Assembly (NCBI GenBank): GCA_003133265.1
Contig: PKWQ01000407.1
Coordinates: forward strand, 1-15,267
From: Acetobacteraceae bacterium
GTDB taxonomy: Bacteria > Pseudomonadota > Alphaproteobacteria > Acetobacterales > Acetobacteraceae
Reading direction: 5' to 3'
DNA length: 15,267 nucleotides
This document shows positions 1 to 6,935 of the stretch, in pieces. Position 1 is the first letter of the stretch. Each line of letters begins with the position of its first letter. The position numbers were made by a program, and so were the translations under genes. Below the pieces are notes generated by a model. It had not been told where the DNA came from, ran no database searches, and saw nothing but the letters and a program-made list of their open reading frames with translations.

Positions 1-91
1 AAAAATGAGGGGAGTCATGAGGCCGCCGCCCACACTTTTGCCCCTCTTACGCCGATCGACGTCGGAACCCCACGCGGTTTCACAGCAGCTC

Positions 92-274
92 TCAGAAAGC
101 GAGTTCAGGCTTGAACAGCATGAGATAGAAAATCGCCAGAACCCCCGCGAATGCGGGCCAACTCAGAGCGAACCAGACCCGCGCATAGACGAAATAGATT
201 GCCGGCAATGGTTGTCCGAGACGAGGGGCGGTATCCGCCAGCCGGTGCATCCGTATCTGCAACCACACAGCCGC
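92..274 (-). pseudogene. DUF2269-like integral membrane protein, C-terminal remnant
   Basis: The minus strand reads about 61 residues with no start codon and ends at a TGA (RC of 92-94). It includes VWLQIRMHRLA, then a hydrophobic helix with VWFALSWPAFAGVLAIFYLM and a short KPELAF tail. This order (a WLQIRM helix end, a loop with PLP, then a final helix containing W-FALxWPAF) is what I recall for the C-terminus of the DUF2269 family, predicted inner-membrane proteins of unknown function and about 150 residues. An in-frame TAG lies just upstream at 275-277, so the first two-thirds is missing. At the break the frame runs into the oppositely oriented recombinase fragment. The family assignment is from memory of the motif; that it is a truncated membrane-protein tail is more secure. 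Confidence 0.6.
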
Positions 275-407
275 CTATCCATCTAAAGGCGGCGCGCTGG
301 AACACGCGCAGAAAACGGCGGCACACGAATCCCCGCGTACGACCAAGCCGTATGACCGCACGAAGGAGCGGCTTACGCAGGACGAGGTGGAACTGATCAG
401 CTTATGA
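267..407 (+). pseudogene. Tyrosine recombinase (phage-type integrase), C-terminal remnant
   Basis: This + frame has no start. It encodes about 46 residues, including GGALEHAQKTAAHESPRTTK and then PYDRTKERLTQDEVELISL, ending at TGA 405-407. This is the terminal block of site-specific integrases. The AAH histidine and the TT-x-x-Y arrangement mark the end of the catalytic domain, and the tyrosine of PYDR would be the DNA-attacking nucleophile. The typical sequence has KLYDR, so Leu to Pro beside the nucleophile suggests decay. The upstream Arg box and N-terminal DNA-binding domain are absent. The fragment is head to head with the DUF2269-like remnant (both lost their 5' parts at about 267-275), and its 3' end abuts the sensor-kinase fragment on the other strand. 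Confidence 0.8.
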
Positions 408-746
408 GACTCCAGGGACCGGTATTGGACCAGAACCATGCGACGTCTCCCGGCGCGCGATCGTGATCCGGCATCCAGGGTTCGCATCGCCGATGGCCAG
501 GTCCATCCCATGCAGCCGTGCAACCGCCGCGACCAGCGCCAGGCCAAGCCCGCTTCCCGGCGCATGGCGGCTCGCCTCGGTACGATGGAACCGGCGCAGC
601 ACGGCGTCGCGCTCGTCCGGGGGGATGCCTGGCCCGGTGTCTGTCACTTCGATACCAATCGCTCCGGCCCGGGCGAAGCTGCGTGCCGTAATGCTGCCGC
701 CGTGCGGGGTGAACTTGAGCGCGTTGTCCACCAAGTTCGCGGATAA
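402..746 (-). pseudogene. Sensor histidine kinase, C-terminal ATPase-domain remnant
   Basis: Only the HATPase_c core remains: an N-box (NLVDNALKFTPHGG), a G1 box (DTGPGIPPDE), an F-like box (LRRFHR) and a G2 box (GSGLGLALVAAVARLHG). The membrane/sensor part and the phospho-accepting His box are missing. The upstream edge at about 735-746 runs directly into a serine resolvase reading in another frame. An ATG at 734 (MVDNALKF) gives a 110-codon open frame, but the homology extends a few codons before it, so that ATG is not a real start. The last ten or so residues are unlike a kinase end and probably come from sequence beyond the next junction. It is not a duplicate of the intact kinase at 3210-4514; loop sequences differ. 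Confidence 0.85.
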
Positions 747-1101
747 GGTCCCGCTCGAACTCCGCCAGCCCGCCTAGCACGGCCAGCATCAGGCGGCCAT
801 GCGGCGTGGTGGTGTCGGCCCAGGCGTCCCCAAGGGAGCGGAAACCGGCCTTGCGGTCGGTGATCGTCGCCAGCGTGTTCAGTAGGTCGCGGGTCGAGCG
901 GGCCAGGCGGTCGAGCCTGGTCACCATCAGCACGTCGCCGGCATCGAGCTGGTCGAGTGCGCGCTGGAGTGCGCGGCGGTCGGATTTCGTCCCGCTCGCC
1001 ACCTCGCGGAATACCTGACCGCAACCGGCGGTCCGTAGCTGGGCCACCTGTGCCGTCACCCTCTGACCGTCCGTGGACACCCTGGCGTAGCCGTATTTCA
1101 T
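735..1101 (-). pseudogene. Serine recombinase (Tn3-type resolvase / DNA invertase), 3'-truncated
   Basis: It begins MKYGYARVSTDGQ at 1101, the classic resolvase N-terminus, with the catalytic serine at residue 9. It continues through the basic patch VTRLDRLARSTRDLL and reaches the start of the long dimerisation helix (HGRLMLAVLGGLAEFERDLI-RE). At about residue 121 homology stops, where RERTGEG would be expected, and the frame carries on as nonsense across the kinase fragment. The whole C-terminal helix-turn-helix DNA-binding domain is lost, so it should not recombine. Family members are about 185-200 residues. An upstream in-frame ATG at 1116 gives only five extra codons. Such resolvases usually travel with Tn3-family transposons or plasmids, in line with the Tn3-like miniature element at 5889-6227. 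Confidence 0.92.
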
Positions 1102-1192
1102 GGCGCGATCCTGCACCAGATTCGTGCACCAGAAAAGCGGCGTGTTTTCAGTGCTTGTCTTATGACCTTTCCACCGACTGCGGGATAAATGG

Positions 1193-1226
1193 CCACCGTC
1201 AGCGGGTGGCCACCCGCTGACGGTGG
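1193..1226. repeat. Perfect 34-bp palindrome, no spacer
   Basis: Two 17-bp arms (CCACCGTCAGCGGGTGG and its exact reverse complement) meet at 1209/1210 with no loop. Matching ends beyond both arms. It lies between the truncated resolvase and IS110. It could be two inverted copies of an insertion-sequence end brought together by deletion, a resolvase or repressor binding site, or a strong hairpin. No flanking run of T is seen, so a terminator is not favoured. Confidence 0.9.
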
Positions 1227-1312
1227 AGGGGTCGGATCGGGATCAGGCTGGCCGTGCTGGGCCGAACTAGAGTTGGATCGCCCCTTCTTTTCCTTGTGAC
1301 CTGAACGGATAC

Positions 1313-1329
1313 CCGGAGTTGGGCTCCGG
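1313..1329 (+). other. Hairpin in the IS110 left end (candidate part of a bridge RNA)
   Basis: CCGGAG (1313-1318) pairs with CTCCGG (1324-1329) around a TTGGG loop, 25 nt before the transposase ATG. Stem-loops here are expected for IS110 bridge RNAs, but the non-coding end is short, and I cannot identify target-binding or donor-binding loops. Confidence 0.35.
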
Positions 1330-1354
1330 ATGACAAGCATAGGACGTGGAAAAG

Positions 1355-2302
1355 ATGAGCGAACATAACGCAGATACCGTTGGAGTCGATATCTCGAAAG
1401 ATTTCCTTGATGCAAATATCCATCCCTCCGGCATTGCCAAACGCTTTGCCAATGATGCCAAGGGCCATCGCGCCCTGATCGCCTGGCTGCAAGGCCGCCA
1501 GGTGGAACGTGTGGTTTTCGAGGCAACGGGTGCCTATCACCGCGCCTTCGAGCGAACGCTCGCGGCGGCTGGCTTGCCCATGGCCAAGATCAACCCACGC
1601 CAGGCCCGGCGATTTGCCGAGGCCATCGGCAAGCTCGCCAAAACCGATGCCATCGATGCTGCCATGCTGGCCCGCTTCGGTGCGCTGCTGACCCCGCAGA
1701 CACGCGAACCCGTCAGCCAAACCCTTGATGAGATGAAGGAACTCCACAACGCCCGGGGGGCTTTGGTGAAGGACCGAACCGCGACACTTAACCGGCAAAA
1801 GCAAATGCGCAGTACCATCCTCAAGCGTTTGGCCGCCCAAAGGCTGAAGCAGATCGACAGCCAGCTCAAGACCATTGATGCCGCCCTGGCCGCCTTGCGT
1901 GACGGTGATGCCGCCGTCAAAGCCAGATTCGACATCCTCATGAGCATTCCCGGCATCGGTGCTACCACAGCCTTCGCCATGCTGATCGAGATGCCGGAAA
2001 TCGGCACAATGGAAAACCCGCAGGCGGCAAGCCTCGCCGGTCTCGCGCCACTCGCCCGGGACAGCGGAAAATGGAGCGGTAAACGATCAATTCGCGGCGG
2101 ACGGGCAAACCTGCGCCAGGCCATCTATATGCCAGCCCTCGTCGCAACCAGGTTCAATCCAGACTTCAAAGCCAAATATCAGGCCATGATCGCCGCCGGA
2201 AAACCCGCAAAAGTCGCAATCACCGCCATCATGCGAAAACTCGTCGTCCTCGCAAACGCACTACTCAAAGCAGGCCGGAACTGGCAACCTAAAGCCGCTT
2301 GA
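1355..2302 (+). CDS. IS110-family transposase (DEDD recombinase)
   Basis: This enzyme moves the insertion sequence, using an RNA guide in family members studied so far. The N-terminal RuvC-like DEDD domain shows VGVDISKDFLD (D12 from the ATG), VVFEATGAYH (E56) and KTDAIDAAMLARF (D98/D101). A coiled middle follows, then the C-terminal Transposase_20 domain with SIPGIGATTAFAMLIEMPEI and LAGLAPLARDSGKWSGKR, where the Ser of RDSGK is the conserved catalytic serine. The length of about 315 residues is normal and no frame breaks are seen, so it may be active. I chose ATG 1355, which has AGGA at 1341-1344 ten bases upstream; GTG 1346 in the same frame adds three residues. Confidence 0.97.
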   Translation: MSEHNADTVGVDISKDFLDANIHPSGIAKRFANDAKGHRALIAWLQGRQVERVVFEATGAYHRAFERTLAAAGLPMAKINPRQARRFAEAIGKLAKTDAIDAAMLARFGALLTPQTREPVSQTLDEMKELHNARGALVKDRTATLNRQKQMRSTILKRLAAQRLKQIDSQLKTIDAALAALRDGDAAVKARFDILMSIPGIGATTAFAMLIEMPEIGTMENPQAASLAGLAPLARDSGKWSGKRSIRGGRANLRQAIYMPALVATRFNPDFKAKYQAMIAAGKPAKVAITAIMRKLVVLANALLKAGRNWQPKAA

Positions 2303-2547
2303 CCACAACGGATACTCTAGTTTTGGTGCATGATTCTTGAATTCTGCACGGTTGGTGTCTTGAGGGCGGCGACGCCCGCAAAGTGGGCCAGTTGCGGTTT
2401 TGCCGATCTCGCGGTCAAGCAAGCACGGTGGTCTGTCGCTGGACCTCATTCTATTCTCATTCGGACCTGCTAACCTTTCAAAACAATATCGTCCGTCGCG
2501 ACGCGATCTTCGGGCCTCCGCGACTGCCCGGCAAGAGACAGGTTCTA

Positions 2548-3213
2548 ATGCGTGTGCTCCTAATTGAAGACGACCCCATGATCGGGCAAGGGCTATCCAA
2601 AGCCCTCGCGGTGGAAGGGATGTCGGTTGATTGGGTGCGCAATGGGGCTGACGCGTCCGGCGCTCTGGCTGACGGAGCACATTCCATCATCCTTCTCGAT
2701 CTCGGTTTGCCGGACGCCGAAGGATTCGACCTTCTGAAAGCAGCGCGGCGTAACGGACTGAATGCGCCCGTGCTCGTCATCACAGCGCGCGACGGTCTCG
2801 ATGACCGCGTATCAGGCCTCGACATCGGGGCGGACGATTACCTGGTCAAGCCTTTTGAATTGCGGGAATTGCTCGCCAGAATGCGCGCGGTCCTGCGGCG
2901 GCATCAGGGGCGGGCGACTTCCCGCATCATCTCCGGCGAGAGCGAGCTCGACCCGGAAACACACGAGCTGTCTCACCGCAACATAGTCCAGGTTTTGCCG
3001 GCCCGCGAATATGCCTTGATGCACGCCCTCATGGAACGTCCTGGGCGCATTCTCTCTCGCGCCCAGATCGAAGAGCGCATTTACGGCTGGGGCGAAGAAG
3101 TCGAAAGCAACGCCGTTGACGTGCTGATCCACTCGATCCGCCAAAAATTCGGCAAGGATATCGTCTTTAATGTTCGCGGGGCCGGATGGATGTCGCCCAA
3201 GTCGCGATCATGA
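2548..3213 (+). CDS. OmpR/PhoB-family response regulator
   Basis: A 221-residue DNA-binding response regulator. The receiver domain (about 1-115) has the acidic pair D8/D9, phospho-acceptor D51 in LLDLGLPD, T79 in VITARDG, and K101 in YLVKPFEL. The C-terminal winged helix (about 125-218) ends with the usual SNAVDVLIHSIRQKF and VRGAGWM blocks, as in the QseB/PmrA/TctD branch. The ATG at 2548 starts the conserved MRVLLIEDD; the frame is open further upstream to 2383, but that part has no homology. The stop overlaps the kinase start by four bases (ATGA), so the two are translationally coupled. The roughly 225 bp between IS110 and this start must carry the promoter unless the IS separated the operon from it; no clear -35/-10 pair is seen. 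Confidence 0.97.
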   Translation: MRVLLIEDDPMIGQGLSKALAVEGMSVDWVRNGADASGALADGAHSIILLDLGLPDAEGFDLLKAARRNGLNAPVLVITARDGLDDRVSGLDIGADDYLVKPFELRELLARMRAVLRRHQGRATSRIISGESELDPETHELSHRNIVQVLPAREYALMHALMERPGRILSRAQIEERIYGWGEEVESNAVDVLIHSIRQKFGKDIVFNVRGAGWMSPKSRS

Positions 3214-4514
3214 TGTCCCTGCGTCGTACAACGCTCCTCTGGATGACATTGCTCTTGGCGCTTGTTGGCGCGGCGACAGTCCTCATAGCCTATCGCTTCG
3301 AGAGTAACGAAGCGTCCGAATTTCTCGATGGCCAGCAGCGCCTGATCGCTCTCAACGCTGGCGAAGGCTTGCGGAAAAGCACGGCGTTGCCCGCAGATCG
3401 GGATCGCGAAGACGAGTTTTCCGTGACGATATGGGACGCCGCCGGCCGCACGATCCGCGACTCGATGCCGGACGTTCAGATTCCCCGCCAGTCGAAGCAA
3501 GGTTTCACGGACATTTCCGTGGGTGATCGGCGCTGGCGTGTCTACACGGCGACCGACGGCTTTAGAACGGTGCAAGTGGCGCAACAGAGCGCGGTTCGAG
3601 AAGAACTAGCCCGTACCTCCGCCATCGAGGCCGCCGCGCCTCTCTTGATCGTCATTCCGCTCTCATGGATCGTCGTCGGCTGGGCCATGAACCGGATGCT
3701 TGGACGGCTGGACGCGCTCGCGCGGGAGCTTGTGCAGCGCAGCACCAGCGCGGACAAACCGATCCCGCTTGACGGAATTCCCTCCGAGGTCGTGCCTCTT
3801 GTAAATGGCATGAACAGCCTCATCGCCCGGCTGCGCGCCGCCTTCGAACTGCAAAAGCGGTTTCTGGCCGACGCCGCTCATGAGTTGCGCACACCCTTGG
3901 CGGCGATCCAGATACAAGCGGACGGTCTGGCGTCCGATGCACCGAGTGCGGTCGACGAACGCAAGGCGGAGATCACGCAAAGCGTACGGCGGGCCAGCGG
4001 GTTGGTGAACCAGTTGCTGCGGCTGGCGCGGCTCGACGCCCCACCATCCGACCCATCGAAGGAAGCGGTCGAGATTGCGCCGCTCCTTCTGAGCTGCGTC
4101 GCCGAGTATGTCGAAGCCGCCGAGCGAAAAGGTCTCAACCTCGGAGTGCTTGAGCAAGCACAAGCGACTTTTCGCGGATCGGCGGCGGAGCTTCGCGTCT
4201 TGCTGGAAAACCTGATCGATAACGCCGTTCGCTACACACCGCGGGGTGGAACCGTGGATATCTCCTTGCGGCGCGAAGGAGAACAAGCCGTCATCGAGGT
4301 CGTCGATTCCGGCCCTGGCATCCCACCGGGAGCCGAAGAGCACATTTTCGATCGTTTCTTCCGCGCCGCGCCCGCCGATATCGAAGGGACCGGGCTCGGC
4401 TTGGCTATTGTGCGGCGGATCGCGGAGCGTAACCGCATATCCGTGACCGTGGAAAATTGTACCGATGAACGACGTGGGGTGCGGGCTCGTGTCGAGTTGC
4501 CTTGGGCGATCTAG
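3210..4514 (+). CDS. Membrane sensor histidine kinase (QseC/PmrB-like)
   Basis: A 434-residue kinase, the partner of the upstream regulator. It has an N-terminal membrane helix (about 8-28), a periplasmic segment of roughly 115 residues, and a second helix (about 141-161). A HAMP-like linker follows. Next comes the His box FLADAAHELRTPL with phospho-accepting H224, then N-box LLENLIDNAVRYTP, G1 VDSGPGIPP, F-box FDRFFRA and G2 GTGLGLAIVRR. All motifs are intact. The ATG at 3210 overlaps the regulator stop as ATGA; an upstream ATG at 3186 would add eight residues inside the regulator gene. The periplasmic domain resembles the short 2CSK_N type. QseC/PmrB-like kinases respond to metals, pH or cationic peptides; the ligand here is unknown. 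A 173-bp gap separates it from the PepSY gene. Confidence 0.97.
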   Translation: MMSLRRTTLLWMTLLLALVGAATVLIAYRFESNEASEFLDGQQRLIALNAGEGLRKSTALPADRDREDEFSVTIWDAAGRTIRDSMPDVQIPRQSKQGFTDISVGDRRWRVYTATDGFRTVQVAQQSAVREELARTSAIEAAAPLLIVIPLSWIVVGWAMNRMLGRLDALARELVQRSTSADKPIPLDGIPSEVVPLVNGMNSLIARLRAAFELQKRFLADAAHELRTPLAAIQIQADGLASDAPSAVDERKAEITQSVRRASGLVNQLLRLARLDAPPSDPSKEAVEIAPLLLSCVAEYVEAAERKGLNLGVLEQAQATFRGSAAELRVLLENLIDNAVRYTPRGGTVDISLRREGEQAVIEVVDSGPGIPPGAEEHIFDRFFRAAPADIEGTGLGLAIVRRIAERNRISVTVENCTDERRGVRARVELPWAI

Positions 4515-4687
4515 CGGTAGGCGAGGTAATGGTTGCATCGAAACGCTTCGTCCCGATCGCCCGCGACCATAGACACGAAAGTCGGCCCTCATTCGCTCCT
4601 AAGTCTGTTGGTCCATTCTTCTTCTCGAAACCCCGATGGAGTCGCAACCCGCGACGCGCGCCAGGTTCGTGAATCTTGGAGAAGTCT

Positions 4688-5008
4688 ATGTCTATGAAAG
4701 TCTTACACCGCTATGGCGTGGCCTGCGCCGCGACAGGTTTGGCGCTCGCGCTGGCGTGGCCAGCGATGGCTTACAGCGGCCAAGAGCTGGAGAAGAACGC
4801 AAAAGTGAGCATCATTGAGGCCCGCGCAATCGCTCTCAAGGCGCATGCGGGCAAAATCACCGACGAAGAACTGGAGCGCGAGGGGGGTGGGTCCGGCCTG
4901 CGGTATTCCTTCGACATCAAGGCCGGCGGCGTTACGCAAGAAGTTGGCGTCGATGCCGTGACGGGGCGCGTGTTGGAGAACGCCAAGGAAGGCAAGAATC
5001 CGGATTGA
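4688..5008 (+). CDS. Small exported PepSY-domain protein
   Basis: A 106-residue protein. Residues 1-28 look like a Sec signal peptide (basic start, hydrophobic LALALAW core, cleavage after AMA). The rest is one PepSY domain: a helix with IIEARAIALKAHAGKITDEE, then a beta strand LRYSFDIKAGG and VGVDAVTGRVLE. PepSY proteins are small periplasmic domains often found beside PhoQ/QseC-like kinases and thought to bind or inhibit partners. I chose ATG 4688 because GGAG at 4678-4681 sits six bases upstream; ATG 4694 and TTG 4676 share the frame. It lies between the kinase and the DUF347 gene, all on one strand. A ligand-binding or kinase-modulating role is inference from context. Confidence 0.87.
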   Translation: MSMKVLHRYGVACAATGLALALAWPAMAYSGQELEKNAKVSIIEARAIALKAHAGKITDEELEREGGGSGLRYSFDIKAGGVTQEVGVDAVTGRVLENAKEGKNPD

Positions 5009-5083
5009 ACCCTCGTTGAATAAAGCAAGGGCGAGCGCGGCTGGAAGTGCCAATCGGGTTCGCCCTGTCGAAAGGATCGACGC

Positions 5084-5872
5084 ATGAACCAAACGCAAGA
5101 GCTGGCCTTGAGCAAAGTACCGGAAGTCACTCTGGCATTCTGGGCAATCAAGATTCTCGCGACGACCCTGGGCGAGACCGGCGGCGACGCCGTGACCATG
5201 TCGATGAATCTCGGCTATGCGATCGGCAGCGTGATATTCTTTGGTGTTTTTGTTCTCGCGGTCGCGGCCCAGATTCCCGCGAAATCCTTTCACCCCGCTC
5301 TGTACTGGACCACGATTGTCGCGACCACGACGGTCGGCACGACCATGGCGGATTTCGCGGACCGGTCGATCGGAATCGGCTACGCTGGAGGCTCGACGCT
5401 CCTGTTCCTTGCATTGATGGCCTCACTGGCGATCTGGCGCTGGTCGGAGGGCTCCGTTTCCGTCAACACCGTCGCGACCCCGCGGGTCGAAGTCTTTTAT
5501 TGGGTGACGATCCTGTTTTCGCAGACTTTGGGCACGGCGCTCGGCGATTGGGTGGCGGGGTCGGATCGGGGCGGTCTTGGACTCGGCTACGAATACGGCG
5601 CGCTGGTGTTTGGCGCGGGTTTGGCGCTGGTCGCAGGTGCGTATTTCTTCACGAACATCTCCCGCGTTCTGCTGTTCTGGATCGCCTTCATTCTCACGCG
5701 ACCCTTGGGAGCCACGCTCGGCGATCTGCTCGACAAGCCGCTTGCCAACGGCGGCCTGGCGATCAGCCGGTTCTATGCCTCGGGGATTCTAGCCGTCTTG
5801 ATCGTCGCGCTGATTGTGCTTCTCCCACAGAGAGCTGGTGCGCATCCAGGCGCGCGTGAGCAGGACGCGTGA
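5084..5872 (+). CDS. Four-repeat DUF347 (COG4705-like) integral membrane protein
   Basis: A 262-residue polytopic membrane protein with four internal repeats, each an aromatic-Trp start followed ten residues on by Gly and fifteen on by Asp: FWAIKILATTLGETGGD (19-35), YWTTIVATTTVGTTMAD (74-90), YWVTILFSQTLGTALGD (139-155) and FWIAFILTRPLGATLGD (198-214). Each repeat is followed by a GxGY- or LAISR-like segment and a second helix, giving about eight helices. This is the DUF347 pattern. Only repeat 1 keeps Lys23 and Glu31; Asp35, Asp90, Asp155 and Asp214 are kept in all four, so they may line a polar path. AAAGGA at 5071-5076 is the ribosome site for ATG 5084. It probably works with the PepSY protein under control of the adjacent two-component system. 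The transported or sensed substrate is unknown. Confidence 0.88.
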   Translation: MNQTQELALSKVPEVTLAFWAIKILATTLGETGGDAVTMSMNLGYAIGSVIFFGVFVLAVAAQIPAKSFHPALYWTTIVATTTVGTTMADFADRSIGIGYAGGSTLLFLALMASLAIWRWSEGSVSVNTVATPRVEVFYWVTILFSQTLGTALGDWVAGSDRGGLGLGYEYGALVFGAGLALVAGAYFFTNISRVLLFWIAFILTRPLGATLGDLLDKPLANGGLAISRFYASGILAVLIVALIVLLPQRAGAHPGAREQDA

Positions 5873-5888
5873 GCGACGTGGTATAGTG

Positions 5889-5926
5889 GGGGCACTACAA
5901 GAACTGTGCGTAGCTGTACGACACGG
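5889..5926 (+). repeat. Left terminal inverted repeat of the miniature element
   Basis: Begins GGGGCACTACAAG and runs to the inner GTACGACAC. It pairs with the right end at 6190-6227, nearly perfect over the inner 26 bp and with a one-base length difference in the outer part. Confidence 0.75.
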
Positions 5927-6189
5927 ACGAACGAAATGGCAACTTGACGTCGGAAGCCCCGGATGGGCAGCGGGCTGCACTGCGCTGCGATTTGCAGATC
6001 GGGTGGCTCATGCTGACGGGGCGGCGATAGCCAACATAGATGGCCAATTTTAGCATAGCCAGCCTACATCGGCTTTGCCATTCTTGACCACGCCGTTTGC
6101 GGTTGGCCAAGTTCGGTATACCCATCCTGGCCAGCGGCTTCATAGCCGCAGGCTGATCCACGAAACCGCATGTTCTCGCTACGTTCTGT

Positions 6190-6227
6190 GATGTCGTACA
6201 GTTACGCACAGCTCTTGGCCCGGACCC
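6190..6227 (-). repeat. Right terminal inverted repeat of the miniature element
   Basis: Read on the minus strand it begins GGGTCCGGGCCAAGAGCTG and matches the left end through GTACGACA. It is directly followed on the + strand by the second TAGTG copy. Confidence 0.75.
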
Positions 6228-6236
6228 TAGTGGTTC

Positions 6237-6719
6237 AAAACGGTGACCGAGTGCCGGGCACTGGGAACACCGGGCAACACGCGACCGCATAACGGCGGAA
6301 TATGTCAGGTCGGGGCCGCGTGTGCCTCACAGCGTGAACAGGATACGAACGGCACTGGTGTAGCCTGCAAAACCGCCTGTTGCGGATTTCTTGAATTACG
6401 CAAACCGGGTGTCCGCTATGGTGAAGGTTTTCGGATGCCGTCAGGCGTACGAAAATCGCCCATGCACGAACCCGCGGGCCTGCGGCGATGGTCTATGGGG
6501 ATTTCGGGTTTTGCGCGGCCGTGGTGATGGCTGCACCGGCGCGGCGACGGGGTTGACGCAGACTTGGTGAGTGAGAGTCTTCTCCACGTGGACCCTGGAT
6601 CGGGAGCTGGCTGCGGCTGGGATATAGTAGCTTCGCGCTGATCTTGGCGAAGGGCGTGTGTTGGGACATTGGCCGGAACAGACGTGTTGCGGCATGAGGT
6701 GAGCGGAAGCCGTGCCGGG
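6237..6719 (-). mobile_element. Probable 3' non-coding end of an IS91-family element
   Basis: This stretch follows the stop codon of an IS91 transposase remnant and has no gene I can support. Its far edge has an 11-nt hairpin-forming GTGCCGGGCAC (6251-6261) and is bordered by GTTC (6233-6236), which on the element's strand reads GAAC, the tetranucleotide target used at the origin end of IS91 elements. The boundary is inferred from that arrangement only. Confidence 0.4.
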
Positions 6720-6935
6720 TCACGACGGGGTGCTCCCGGTTGGTGCGGGTGCGTGAGGTGGCGCGCGGGGTTGCTTCCATCGCCCGAAGGTCTCGATGAT
6801 GGTCATGCGCCCGCCGCAGCAGGGACAGGGTGGAAGCCAATCGAGTGGTTCTGGCACTTCGACCGGCTCCGGCGGCGGTGCCACGGCAAGCAGTTGGCGG
6901 GCACGCGCTATATTGGCCTTGCGTGCGGATCTGAG
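6720..6935 (-). pseudogene. IS91-family transposase, C-terminal remnant
   Basis: The minus strand reads about 70 residues with no start, including ANIARARQLLAVAPPPEP, then a Pro-rich linker, then PPCPCCGGRMTIIETFGRW and KQPRAPPHAPAPT before TGA (RC of 6720-6722). The ARARxLLAVP segment and the CPCCGGRM-IIETF block are the standard C-terminus of IS91/ISCR-type Y2 rolling-circle transposases. The catalytic HUH and tyrosine parts are gone; upstream codons quickly lose similarity. Elements of this group mobilise neighbouring DNA by one-ended transposition, which could have brought or removed flanking genes. Confidence 0.78.

Larger units (their letters stand above)
1265..2322 (+). mobile_element. 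IS110-family insertion sequence, apparently complete (ends tentative)
   Basis: A full-length IS110-type transposase is framed by short non-coding ends. AACTAGAGT at 1265-1273 is matched in inverted orientation by ACTCTAGTT at 2314-2322, and AACGGATAC occurs directly repeated at 1304-1312 and 2307-2315. IS110 elements lack classical long inverted repeats and make little or no target duplication, so these short matches are used only as tentative boundaries. The left non-coding end (about 80 nt to the start codon) holds a hairpin at 1313-1329. The family is known to transcribe a bridge RNA from a non-coding end. Confidence 0.75.
5889..6227. mobile_element. 339-bp non-autonomous Tn3-like miniature element (TIME/MITE)
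   Basis: The two ends are inverted copies of each other. The core CTGTGCGTAGCTGTACGACA at 5904-5923 is matched on the opposite strand within 6192-6211 with one mismatch, and similarity continues outward through CAAG to terminal GGG. TAGTG flanks both sides (5884-5888 and 6228-6232), a 5-bp target duplication as Tn3-family transposition makes. Long repeats of about 38 bp beginning GGG are also typical of that family. The interior has no convincing gene. It inserted 11 bp after the DUF347 stop. A transposase would have to act in trans; none is present in this window. Confidence 0.75.

Noticed and set aside
1199..1840. Long minus-strand ORF overlapping the IS110 transposase
   Set aside because: It is antisense to a transposase with all family motifs and shows no motif of its own.
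5028..5066. AGGGCGA/TCGCCCT inverted repeat between the PepSY and DUF347 genes
   Set aside because: Seven-base arms with a 25-base loop are expected often in GC-rich DNA; no T-run follows, so no terminator is called.
4703..5293. Minus-strand ORF across the PepSY and DUF347 genes
   Set aside because: A shadow of two well-supported + genes; no known motif or ribosome site.
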